Part shown: positions 51,898 through 62,699 of the stretch, piece by piece
Layout: every line of letters starts with the position of its first letter
How positions within the stretch are numbered: the first letter of the stretch is position 1
Origin: Drosophila pseudoobscura
Lineage: Eukaryota; Arthropoda; Insecta; Diptera; Drosophilidae
DNA length: 64,000 bases
Assembly (NCBI RefSeq): GCF_009870125.1
Contig: NC_046679.1
Span: 6,200,001-6,264,000, forward strand
Direction: 5' to 3'
Notes under the pieces: generated by a model
The model's input: only the letters and a program-made list of their open reading frames with translations
What the model was told of the DNA's origin: nothing
The model's database searches: none
Program-made: the position numbers and the translations under genes

Positions 51898-53051
51898 GGC
51901 CTTACAATGGGATGGCGATTGGTGCGAGTATTGGCCGGATTTGGATCCCATCCCTGTTTTGCCAGCAGTTGCACCTAAACCAAAGCTAAAGCTGAAAATC
52001 GATATTTGGGCAGAAGGTTAAAGATGGAGAGGAGCACAAAGGAGGCGTTAAATGAGAGGGAGAGAGACAGAAGGAGGAGGGAAGAGCGCAGAGCAAAAGG
52101 CAACTGCCTGCCAACACCTTGGCAGATGGACGGACGACTGTGGCCGGGGTATTGAATGTAATTAAAAGGAGTTGGATTACACGTGTTGGCTCCAAGGAGG
52201 AGGGGAGGAGGAGTAGGAGTAGGGGGAGTAGGAGTAGGGGGCCCCGACACAAAAGGAGTTGCTTGATGGCATGCAAGAATAACAGCAGCGGAAAAAAACA
52301 TAAAAACAAAACGAGAGAGAGGCGATTGGGGTTAGGCAGAGGCAGACGAGGCAGAGAAAGAGAGAGAGGGAAGGAGAGAGGGGAGGGGAGGACAAAGTTC
52401 TTCTTTTCATTTAACACACAAGTGAAGCTCGTTCCGTCCCGTTTCGTCTCTCAACTGAGACTCCGACGACTCCTCTCCAAAATGCACTTTAAATGGCAGT
52501 TTCCGGTCACACACACACACACGCTCATACAGTCGCATACAAGCACACGCATAGAAACGTATGAGGAAAGCAACACAATGCAAAAAACGCTAAGGAGTCG
52601 CGCTGTGCCAGGAGCAGCAATGCACCGCTTGGTACATACTGTACTCCTCCCCACGTCGACCCTGGCACTCCTCAAAGCAAGGAACATCGCCTCGCTGTCA
52701 TGTCCGCCGCCGTCATCGTCCTCATCGCCGTCATCCTTCTTGTTGTTCACATCCTTCACAGCTCTCCCCACCGTGCCGTGCCCTGCCCTGCCCTGCTCTG
52801 CCCTGCCTTTCCGCCCCTTTCCTTTCGATTCCTTGCCTTTGCTTTGCTTCGTGCTTAATGCAGTCTAAGCTTTTCATAGGCCTACCCCTGCAGCCTGCAT
52901 TTGCATTTGCATCTGCATCTGCATCTGCATTGGTGCGAGCGTGAGACGGAGTCGTTGAAGGGATCAAAAAGGACTCTCTCTCCGCAGGCAGCCCAGCTTT
53001 ATTAATCATTTTCCACACATTAGCATAGCGTATGACTTATCAGTAAAGGGA
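51898..53051. other. Non-coding, purine-rich and simple-repeat DNA
   Basis: Contains a long purine-rich tract (about 52190-52400, AGG/GAG repeats), a CA run near 52510, a CCCTG run at 52776-52806 and a TTTGCA/TCTGCA hexamer run at 52898-52930. A 249-codon plus frame over this tract is a translation of these repeats and is not called. It includes the 3' region of the minus-strand kinase gene. Confidence 0.45.
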
Positions 53052-54879
53052 TTAGAATTTGCGAAACTTCTTCAAGACCTTCCTGCCCCTGTCGGCCAGC
53101 CGCTTGGCCTCGTTGGCGATCTTCTCCTTGGCCCGTCTAGCCTCCCGCTCGGCATTCTCGAGTGCTCGTTTCGTCTCCCGCTCGGCATTCTCGAGTGCTC
53201 GTTTCGTCTCCCGCTCGGCATTCTCGAGTGCCCGTCTTGTCTCCCGCTCGGCATCCTGGGCAGCTCTAGCGGTTTCCCTGCCAACGTCCTGGGCAGCTCT
53301 AGCGGTTTCCCTGCCAACGTCCTGGGCAGCTCTCACCGTCTCCCTGCCAGTGTCCTGAGCAGCTCTCGCCGTCTCCCGCCCAACATCCTGAGCAGCTCTC
53401 ACCGTCTCCCTGCCAGTGTCCTGAGCAGCTCTAGCCGTTTCCCGCCCAACATCCTGAGCAGCTCTCGCCGTCTCCCTGCCAACGTCCTGGGCAGCTCTAG
53501 CCGTCTCCCTGCCAGTGTCCTGGGCAGCTCGATGGGTCTCCCGCCCGACATCTCGAGCCGCCCTGATGATCTCCCGTTCCGCCTGCTTGGCCACTCGCAC
53601 TGCCTCCCGCTCGGCAATGGGAAGGCTCTTCCTGACCGTCGAATATTGCTTACGCCAGAAGGATATATGGACGACACGTCGCCAGCCCGAGCCGTGCTTC
53701 TAAAAGAGTTACAAGACAAGATTAGCCTCGGGTTCTACAGCTATGATCCCTTGGAAGGGGGTTACCTCTCTGCCGACGGATACCACGGCCAATGTGTCCT
53801 GATCGAGGATGTACACAAAGTCCTTATCGTCGGAAGAAACCCCCAGTTCGTTTAAGAATTTCACAGCTTGTTGCATGGAGGGTCTCTCCTCGGACTTGAA
53901 GCACCAGCATCGTCTGATCAACTCCCTGATGGTCTGAGGACAATCGGATCTTACCGCATCCATATCGGGATGCTCGCCTGGGGATTGGACAGAGCAGAGC
54001 GTACATCCAAATGAGGCATGATAGCTGGAGATCGGATGGAACTGACGTACCACAACCAGTCGCCAGCATAACAGCTATAAAATTGGGGTTCTCCATGTGA
54101 CTGAAGGGCGGTCGGCGGGACATTAGCTCCCAGAGCATGACGGCCCAGCTGTAGACATCGCATTTATCCGTGTATCTCTTGCCCAATATCACCTGCGGAC
54201 GGAATAGATTAAAGAAGGGGACAAGTCCGCGGGGGCATACGCACCTCTGGGGCCATGTAGGCCGCGGTACCACGGGCGTTCGACATGTAGCTCTGCATGT
54301 CGGTCACAGTACCAAAGTCGCAGATCTTCAGGCGACCGGGTATGCCCGTCAGCAGCATGTTGTGTGGCTTGATATCACGATGCAGCATCGGCCTTGGGGT
54401 CATGGCATGCAGATAGGCCACAGCCTGGGCGGAGGACAAAAAGATTCAACCCTTTGCCGAACCCCAGCCACATACATACATACCTCGGCGCACTGAAGAG
54501 CCCAGCGGAGGGCCTCCTGCACGGAGTATTCCCTGCGCACCGTTCCATAGAGAAAGTCGTGAAGGGAGCCGCCCTCAACGTACTCCATCAGCAAGTAGGT
54601 CTCGTTTTGATAGGTGGCCATCCCGAACAGCTTGACAATGTTCTCATGGGCCACTCGCGACAGCTGTGTGATTTCCCTTTCTATGTTTTTGCTGATCGCC
54701 TCATAGAACCTTTTCACGGCGATCTTTTGGTCCCGGCACCAGCCCCTGTACACCGCACCAAAGCCCCCCCTTCCGAGCCTCTGTCCAAGGAAGGGTTTGA
54801 TTAGTGGAAGTGCCTCTCCTCTAGGCGATATACGAACCTGGCTGATTTGCAGCTCGGAGAAATCCACTTTCGCAGCCAT
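53052..54879 (-). CDS. TAK1-like protein kinase with a C-terminal 11-residue repeat tail (506 aa)
   Basis: Six exons on the minus strand: 54838-54879, 54484-54780, 54245-54424, 54051-54192, 53766-53977, 53052-53699. Short GT/AG introns; phases sum to 507 codons. The kinase domain (about 10-270) is complete: glycine loop GRGGFGAV, K37 in IAVKRF, D130 in HRDIKPHN, D149 in CDFG, APE at 171-173. QLSRVAHENIVKLFG and CAEAVAYLHAMTPRP closely follow MAP3K7/TAK1, so it belongs with the fly Tak1-like (Takl) group. Tail: a basic linker (292-319), then sixteen 11-mers (320-495), consensus VGRETARAAQD in the middle and AERETKRALEN later, and a basic end (KVLKKFRKF). The tail predicts a long charged helix. 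TAK1 normally has a TAB-binding C-terminus instead. The 66-nt intron before exon 6 is needed to reach the tail; without splicing the protein stops after 24 further residues. Confidence 0.85.
53088..53615 (-). repeat. 33-bp tandem repeat coding sixteen 11-mers
   Basis: About 16 tandem 33-bp units inside the last kinase exon. The central units differ by only a few bases (alternating V/T at position 1 and A/V at position 6). The outer units are more divergent (AERE... type). This pattern fits expansion by unequal crossover or slippage from the centre. Copy number may vary between individuals. Confidence 0.9.
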
Positions 54880-55119
54880 CTCTACACAAAATGAGTCAAG
54901 AACTGAGGGGCTAATATTTGTTTATGGTTCGACTTATATTTCCTTTGTGATAAGTCTTATCTGGGTGTTTGGTGTGACCCAAGAGCGAAGCGGTGAAAAT
55001 CACAAAACTCCCATCATCGATTACTGCACGATTATACGTTCAATATCAAGGTATTTTAGGAACTATTACTCCTTGCAACCCAATTAATTTTCTGTGTTTT
55101 TTTCTGTATATTTTTTCAG
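54880..55119. other. Upstream region of the kinase gene
   Basis: 240 bp holding the kinase promoter on the minus strand and, on the plus strand, the pyrimidine tract (ttttctgtatattttttcag) of the cassette-like exon at 55120. No TATA box is obvious for the kinase. Confidence 0.35.
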
Positions 55120-55203
55120 CTGCCAAAAACAGTGGCCGAAGCTCGTATCGTGCCTACAACCATGACGTGTGCAGCTCTCTGTCCAGACAACGGGAATATA
55201 CCG
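55120..55203 (+). CDS. Orphan 84-nt cassette-like exon
   Basis: A strong acceptor (ttttttcag) and a consensus donor (ccg/gtgagt) enclose 84 nt, a multiple of three. Two plus-strand frames are open throughout. The phase-1 frame reads AKNSGRSSYRAYNHDVCSSL followed by SRQREYTG; the phase-0 frame reads LPKTVAEARIVPTTMTCAAL followed by CPDNGNIP. The third frame has a stop. I find no partner exon in this window, so the host gene would extend outside, or use exons I cannot see, in either direction. The Ser/Arg/Tyr-rich phase-1 peptide could be a cytosolic loop. Gene identity unknown. Confidence 0.4.
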
Positions 55204-55269
55204 GTGAGTGAGAGGATTTTAATTAATTTTCACTAGGCCACCCCTAACACCCCCCTGAGAGTCCTTAAA

Positions 55270-55545
55270 GATACTTAGAATTATACTGTTATAAAGAAAA
55301 GAAATTCTTTTCATTGACATCTTTCATTGATATGAAAATAGATGGTCTAAATCAAAAAATATATTTTAAAATTTAAATTAAATACACATATTTGCTACAA
55401 ATTTAATTTATATACTTATATTTACTTTAAACAATTAAAATAGTTTAAATATGGTCCCAATTTATGCTTAAACCAAAGGCAATTCTATTTTATTTCACAG
55501 AATATTAATTTAAATATGGGCTTGTTTCTCCGAGTGTATCATAAC
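55270..55545. repeat. AT-rich dispersed repeat, copy 2
   Basis: Divergent partner of the segment at 50781-51460. Both have an AAATTAAATA block, a TTTAATTTAT/ATATTTAC block, then GAATATTA, GGGCTT and a final GAGTGTAT. The two copies flank the TAK1-like kinase and its surroundings. Element class not established. Confidence 0.4.
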
Positions 55546-57962
55546 CTTTAACCCCTGCAGAATTTTCTAAAAATTGTAAAAAGTCACTCCCATAAAATGT
55601 AATCAAAATTAGTTGGTAATGGAAGAGAAAGGCAAGGCCAGAAACACCACAAGATTCTCCATTCACTGTTGCTAGCTTTGTTTTAGCCTGAGCCCGAGCT
55701 TGTAGGCACTTCAAGGCCCCTCTAGAAGGGGAAGATTGGAAGAGGCTTAGAGCAGCTTAGGGCTGTGTTTATTGGCCATCCGCTGGCCATCTGGATCTCG
55801 AATTACACCACGATGACGATGCCCTGGTTCTATGGTTACATAAAGCGACTGACAGCAGTGGCTCTTCATTAAGTTATGCCAACGTACCCGTACCCGTACC
55901 CCTACCCATACCCGTCCCCGAGCCGCCTCGGGTTCTTTGCACTCCTTTCGGTTTTATGGCCTACGACTGTTGGCGTAGGTCGGTTCGGTCCAGCCAGTCC
56001 TGGCTTATGTAAACCACATTCCAACTTCACTTTGGCCGGTTGCCGTCCTGACTGTGGCCCCAGTGCGTTTACATAATGCAAATGCAAATGCAAGTACATG
56101 GCACTTGAGCATGCTCTTCGGTCCACGTTTGCCGGCTGCATGTGGCCCCTGCCCCTACCCTGCACCGCCTGGTGCCTGGTGCCTTGCCATGTCAGCACCA
56201 GGCTTCATATTTTTATTTCGACTGTAGAATTAATGGGTTAAGTAAATAGCCATGTAATATGTGGCAGTGGCCGGTCGCGGGCCTGGCTTATGGCAAAAAA
56301 GTGCTTCAATGGCAACGCTTGGATGCCCCCAGACCCCTGAATCGAATCAGAAGATACTTTGCCAGATGAAAGGTCTTAAAAGGGATAAAATAATGTGTAT
56401 TTAGGCTGGGCAGAAGCTTAAAAGGACAACTCAAATCATTGCTCTCTTAGGGCTTACTTAAAGTCCCTTAAAATGCTGGCAGTTCATATTTTTCCTGTTG
56501 AATTTCCGCTTGCTCGTGGGGGCCTCATAGGTGCACTTTGCCTCGAAATGTAGGTGAAATATTTCGCATTCATTTGGCGGCAAAAAGAAACAAAAACCTT
56601 AAAAAATAAATGGCAAAACTAAAAATGTGGCTGCCGTCGTTGTTTGTGCGCAGATTGCATTTCAATGGGTCTGCCTCCATCCCCAGTCGCAGTCACAGTT
56701 CCAGTCCCAGTCCCAGTCCTGGGCTGCATCTTTCCCAGGCTGTGGCAAGCTGCAGTTTGCCACTTCTGGCGAAGCTAACGGCTGTTGCCGTTCTGCCTCC
56801 AGTCGACCAAGGGTCCGCATAGCCGTTTGTGCTTTTGTTTTAGGAAGAGAACCACTCGCCGCATGTGGATGCGGAAAGTAGGCCAAGTTAAAATTGATTT
56901 AATGCGTTGATTGCGTGGATGTCGGGCAGCGGTACAGCAGCCGCAGCCGCAGCCACAGCTGCAATTGCAGTCGCAGTTGCAGTTGCAACTGCTCAGATTT
57001 ATGCGTTTACCTCTACCCTTTTCGCGCACACGTCAGCTGTGGCTTGTTTTACTTTCAATGGATCTTAATCTACATCACGATCCGGTTGCCTGAGATCGCT
57101 TTGACCCACAAACAGAGGGAGACGGAGAGCTCTGCGTCAGCCAGGGCGTATGCGCGATATATTTCCCCCCTGGCAATTGTCGAACATTGACCCAGGACCT
57201 CCTTTGCCCAGTCCTTCGGTGTTCGTTAAAAATAATTGCCAACCCTGGTGTCACACTCGGCTACACAGTGGCGGCCCCCCCCCAACAGCCCCAGCCAACG
57301 CTTTAGTTTGTTGATTTTCCCCCCTCGCCCGTCAAGTGGTCGCGCGTTTTCCCTTTTTTTTGTTTTTGTTTTTTGACAGCTAATTGGAAAACTGTTTGGA
57401 AACTGTTTCGCCGTCTGTTTGCTTCTCGGCTAAACTTAGAATAGCAGCAGTTTGTGCGTTGCCCTGGCAATCGAATCGCACCGTGCCCTGACAGGATGCG
57501 GAACAAGGGCGCTTTATATTTTAACACCTTCATCCAATTTCCAGCTTTTTGTTCTACTTCCTCGCCATCGATCGTCCCCTCGTGTGTCCCTGCCCCGGGC
57601 TTAATTTATGGACTTTGGCCATTTGCTGGCGCATCATTTTTTGCATCCTTTTTTCATTCCAAAAGTGACGACAAAACATTCCACAATATGACAAAAATAA
57701 AAAAATGCAAAAAAAAAAACTAAAAGAAAGAGAAATCCTTTTTGCAAAAGAATCAAATTCAGGAGAAGAAAAAAAAAAGAACGCCATCGACAATTTAGAT
57801 AAATTTTCCCACCAGCCATGGCCATAAGACAAAGACCACGACCCAAGAAGATCAGAGCAGGGGTGCTGCTGCTCCTCTGCCTGGCCAAGACTCTCTCTGT
57901 CTCTGTCTCGAGGGGTGCACATAGGGTGTCCAGGCCACGGGTGCGGTCATCATGCTCATCCT

Positions 57963-57994
<32 letters not shown>

Positions 57995-59938
57995 CTTTAT
58001 ATCATCCACAATATAATCACGCTGTGCTCGATATCAAATGATAAACTCCAAGCCAAGCCAAGATGATGACCGTAGTGCTGGTGGTGGTGCAGCTTGCCTG
58101 GATCGTCCTCTCCCTGTATGTGTGTGTGTGTGTGTGTGTGTGTGCTCAATGGCTCAGCGCATCCTTCAGGTACAACTTACTCATATATCACAAAAGGATA
58201 CTGGCTCCTTCTTCTGTGTACTTTTCTGCTTAGCTTTTTGTGTGCCTGTGCGCCTGTGTGTGCCTTGTGTTGTCTTGTCTGCGTGGTCAGCGCTCCTCTG
58301 GCTGTTGCTCGAAGGTGACACCGCCGTACAGACAATGCCCAAAAAGGAAGGAGCAGGAGATGGTCAAGCGACCGCCTTTCTTTTGGTAAAAACCAAAAAA
58401 AAACAAAAAAAAAAGAAGGAACCACCGACGAAAAAAAATTAGACGATACGAACCAGTCCGAAAAAAATTAAATAAAGAAGAAGTACGCAAATCAAAATCA
58501 ACTCATAAAAAACAACGTTTTATACTCGCATGTGGGTATGCATTAAAAATGCAAATGTCGCATTGAGTTTCCTTCTTCCAGCCCTGCTGGGCATCGTCCT
58601 TGCTAGCCATCCACTTCCTGTGGCCGACAGTCTCTGTCTCCGACTCCGTTCTATAAGATTTTGGGTAAACAAGGAGCTTCTCTACAACTATTTTCAGCCT
58701 GACCAGCACTTAAATGGGTTAGTGGAGGACAGAGTCGATTAAGGGCTCTTGGGCTGGTCTTAAGAGGGCCAGAGACGGCCCATAATCGTACTTAACCCCC
58801 TAAATGATTTCTAAACTTTCTCGAGTTATCGGCGGTCTCGTCTCCACAGAGCTCCCGTTGCCGAGCAACCACCAGCGACAAAAAGCGAGAGGGGTAAGAA
58901 GAGGCACTGAAATATCAGCGGAGCTCAATAAGTTTCGGACCCCTGGACATTGTCCATCCTCCGCTCGAGAGTCGGGGAGAGGTTCAGGTACTTGGAAGGG
59001 GTTGAGGACGAGTACGAGTACGAGTACGAGTACGAGTACTCGTACCTCTACCTACATTCATTTCAATGCAGACAAGTCCTTGCGTCGTCGTCGTCGTCGT
59101 CAGAGGTGATCTTCCTTTGTGTGGCAGCCAAGTGCTGCTGTCTGCGTCGCTGCTGTTGCTGTGGCTGCCCCTCCCGCTGACGTTGTTGTTGGTGCCTCTC
59201 TGGTATCTCGAAGGAAATGAAAAGCATGCAGAAAAAGTTTTATTATGCGAGGAAAAAAATGGGATTCTTTTTTTTATATATAAAAATATTTGGAACGGAC
59301 TGCGGCTGGCAGCAGCAGCAGCGGCAGCGGCGGCGGTGGCGGCGGCAACTTGGCAGGGGGTTGCAAGGGGAACAGCACACAGATATGGGGGTAAGGCTAG
59401 GGGAGGGCCGTCCAGGCCAATGCCGAGACTGCGGTGCCCCTTGCCTGTGAGGCTCTGCCTCGGCACAAGAAGTGTTGGATGTCATCTTATTATTTTGAGA
59501 CCACGACAGCGACGCTGGCAGAGAGCGATCGCCTTGATGATGACCATGCGCCCGTGATTCCCCTTTGGCATTGCCCCTGCCCCTGCACCGGCACCGCTGC
59601 CGCATCGGGGCCACGTCCCCCGTCAGATGTAAGCCTCGGCAAAACTGTGGGAATAAAAACAGGATTCAACACAAAAATTGCGTTATCGCCACAGATACGG
59701 ACTGCCGCTGCTGCTCCTGATGTTGGTCCATCGCGTTTTTGATGATGCCTCCGATTCCTTGATGATGCTCCTGCTGCTGAATGGTCATCGTCTTCATCAG
59801 CGGTTTCCTCGCTCATCGTCCTCGATTCGTTCTCTCTCTCTCTCTGTTTTAGCCTCTTTCCCAGCATTCACTTCGTTTTGGCTTTCGTTTTCTGCCCTAC
59901 AAATGAAGGAAAGGAAAGCTGTTGGATCTTGTTCAAGC
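55546..59938. other. Non-coding, simple-repeat-rich stretch
   Basis: No supported gene. Notable runs: CCCGTA/CCCATA hexamers at 55884-55915 and 57960-57993, AGTCCC-type repeats at 56685-56720, GCAGTTGCA-type repeats near 56960-56990, a GT run at 58119-58144, GAGTAC hexamers at 59008-59038, and a CGT run at 59082-59101. Frames of 120-165 codons on both strands at 58984-59900 are Ala-, Thr/Arg- or Ser-rich translations of such repeats without domains. Confidence 0.5.
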
Positions 59939-60315
59939 TTCTCTTGACCTTAGAAGGACTTTAGTAGATTTGGAACCCATAAGGAATGCTATATGTCCAA
60001 AGATATTGAAGGATCATTATAAACCGATCTTCTTTCGGGTCTATATATCACCCTTGAAGAGTTTCTAGAAGTCTCTAGATTTCATACCCCTCTAAGGCTC
60101 CCCATATCTTGGGGATCCCCTTCTCTTGACCTTAGAAGGACTTTAGTAGATTTGGAACCCATAAGGAATGCTATATGTCCAAAGATATTGAAGGATCGTT
60201 TTCTGTGTTCGAGGATCACTACAAACCGATCTTCTTTCTGGTCTAGATATCACCCTTGAAGAGTTTCTAGAAGTCTATAGATTTCATACCCCTCTAAGGC
60301 TCCCCATATCTTGGG
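59939..60315. repeat. Tandem duplication, period 182 bp
   Basis: Copy 1 runs 59939-60120 and copy 2 from 60121 to about 60315. Both start ttctcttgaccttagaagga and end at ccccatatcttggg. They differ by a few substitutions and by roughly 18 extra bases in copy 2 (around 60200), where ggatc is itself repeated. No open frame or RNA fold is evident. Confidence 0.9.
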
Positions 60316-61300
60316 TGCATCTCCCAAGCCCAATCAATATATCATCTATGAAGGTCTATTCCCCCATAGGTACAATATTATCTCCCTTTGACGGTTATCG
60401 CACCTGCTAGTTGGCCCACATATTGAGTTGGCAAAATGGGGATCTACAAAAGACCGATGGCAACAGAACAGAACCGAACAGAACAGATCTTATCGGGGGC
60501 ATCTAGATACGCTTTACTTGTCGCTCGCTCGGCATTGTCCGTGACTCCGAGTTAATTAAACTTGGACGCACGGACGGGCACGGGCACGGGCAGAGAGAGA
60601 GAGAGAAGAGAGGCAATCAGAGTCGAGTGAAGCGAGTGGATCATAAAAACGGATTGCCATTGCCCGGCGGTATGCTATGGGAGCAGAAGAATTGCAGTTA
60701 ATTGAAATGTTCCTCAAACATGCCACACACACACACAGACACACACTGCCGCACAGACGGAGAGCAATAGAGAGGGCTAGAGAGCGAGAGGGCGAGAAAA
60801 CGCATCGGCGGTCGCGACTTTGTTGGCATCTCTTTGGGCATCGCCCGGCTCTGCTCTGGAGGGGTCAATCGGAATGACAAAAAAATGTGTAAAAAACCAA
60901 GAGAGAGGCACAAAGAGAGAGAGAGAGAGAGCGAGCGAGAGCTACAAGCCGGCAAAGAAAGGCATCGCAGAGGCAGAGGAAATCGCAAAGGCAACGGCAA
61001 AGCTGTGGCTGTGGCTGTGCCTGTGGCTGGGTGGTTGCTGGGGCGAAGAACTACAAAAAGCACAGACACATGCAAGCTCGCACGAGGGAGCGACGTTCTG
61101 CCAGTGTGCGTGTGTGTGTGTGAGAGAGAAGTTGCAATACAAATGCAATTGCCTACCGCTGCGAATGCGAAAAACAAAACAAAAAGGAAGCCGCTTCGCT
61201 CTTGCTCCCTCTCTCTCTCTCTCGCTCTCTGGATATCCGTGCTCTCTCTGGAGAGCAAACGTCTGCATTGGTGTGCGTGTAGCTGCAAGCTTTTTTGTGG
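60316..61300. other. Non-coding with GA/CA runs
   Basis: Contains CAGAACAGAACCGAA repeats near 60462-60484, GA runs at 60593-60606 and 60916-60932, and CA and CT runs. A 247-codon minus-strand frame (60698-61441) is Ser/Leu/Arg low-complexity sequence over these runs. Nothing coding is supported. Confidence 0.45.
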
Positions 61301-62699
61301 CTGTAGCCGCCTGAGACGACGACGGAGACGGAGACGGAGACTGAGAACTGAGACTGCGACCGAGGCCGATGCCGATGCCGAGGCTGAGTGACTACCCAGC
61401 CGGGTATCTGTATCTGTATCGCATCGCCACTCCACTCGCAAGTATCGCGGACGCGCAAACGACCATGCGAAAATATTGCAATTACAAATCTGGAACTTTT
61501 TACACCAACGGTTAAATCAACCGGCAATCAGCAGAAACAGAAAACAGAAAACAAAATTCAACGTTAAAATTCAGTTTAAAATTTTTTTGGAAAATTTTCA
61601 CATCTTTTTGGCAACGCAAAAAATAACGTATAAAAACACGGAGTCCGCGCATACAACGTCTTCACACACTTTTTGGATTAACATCAGCAATAGAGCCGGC
61701 AACCAGCAACTTTATCAACCCCTCCCTACCATCGAAACGTCATCCAGAGATCAAAATCTAACAACAATAGAATCGAATTGAAATTACAGTCGACAAATCC
61801 AAAAAAAAAAAAAATAAAGAAAAAGAAAATAGAAACCTTGTTATAAGTGGTTTAAAGATTTAAGCAAACATTTGCCAGTTTTTGTTTAAGTTTTTTCTTT
61901 ATCTGCTGCCTTGAATAATAAAACGGTAATAGCGGTAAATTTTCAATAATCTATTATTCTAATATGGTTAAGTGCACCAGTGAGAGGATCACAAGCAAAC
62001 AACGCTTCTAATTATAATAAATACATACATATATAATACTAATACGCAGTCATAGGCTAAAACTTGATTGATAATAATACCTACCTAATACGTAATCAAC
62101 TGATATCCGACGGATAAAGTATCTATGGGCGAGCGTGTCAAACTGTAAAAGCACGCGAAAATGCAGCGACATGTCTGGAAATGCATTAAAATTAAATACA
62201 AAATCTATAAATTTCTAACAAGTGAAGCAAACACAACCTGAACAAAACGAGAAACGAGTAACGAGAAACGAGAATATTGAATGAAGACAACGAAAACGAA
62301 AACCAAAAACGACTAAAACGAAAGAAAAGTGCTTATTATATTGAATACTATTCCGTGCCAAGTGGAAATTATGATCATCAAGTGAAGCTCAAACAGCAAA
62401 ATACTCGTACAAGAAAACAATCGAAGTTATATAATTATCTATTCAGTGAGAGAGCAAACACACACACAGAGAAGTGGAGACTGCGTTTACACACACACAC
62501 ACACACACAAAACACACACTTACATTCGAGAAACTGCATTTGCAATTCAACTTTCGGATTGGATTGTACCAGGGATTGGATCAGTGCCAGTCTTCAGTCA
62601 ACCACCCCAAAACGCAGTCAGCAGCAGAAACGGCCGCAAATTGCAAAAACAAAATTCAATTTCCAATCAAAATTAACACAATTTAACGCAAAATTGTAA

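Noticed and set aside
52119..52868. 249-codon plus-strand frame
   Set aside because: Runs through AGG/GAG, CA and CCCTG repeats and has no domain.
53699..53722. Very short 18-nt intron (gtcttg...ttttag) before the repeat exon of the kinase
   Set aside because: Far below the minimum intron size in flies. The upstream donor at 53765 gives a 66-nt intron with a branch-like site and agreeing phase.
59490..59867. 125-codon minus-strand frame with acidic start
   Set aside because: Partly protein-like, but it overlaps trinucleotide repeats and lacks a recognisable domain or splice partner; evidence insufficient.
60698..61441. 247-codon minus-strand frame rich in Ser, Arg and Leu
   Set aside because: Lies over GA/CT runs; low complexity throughout.
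62277..62699. 140-codon plus-strand frame beginning MNEDNENEN
   Set aside because: Asn/Lys/Thr/His-rich and crosses a CA run inside leader-like DNA; no domain and no splice support.
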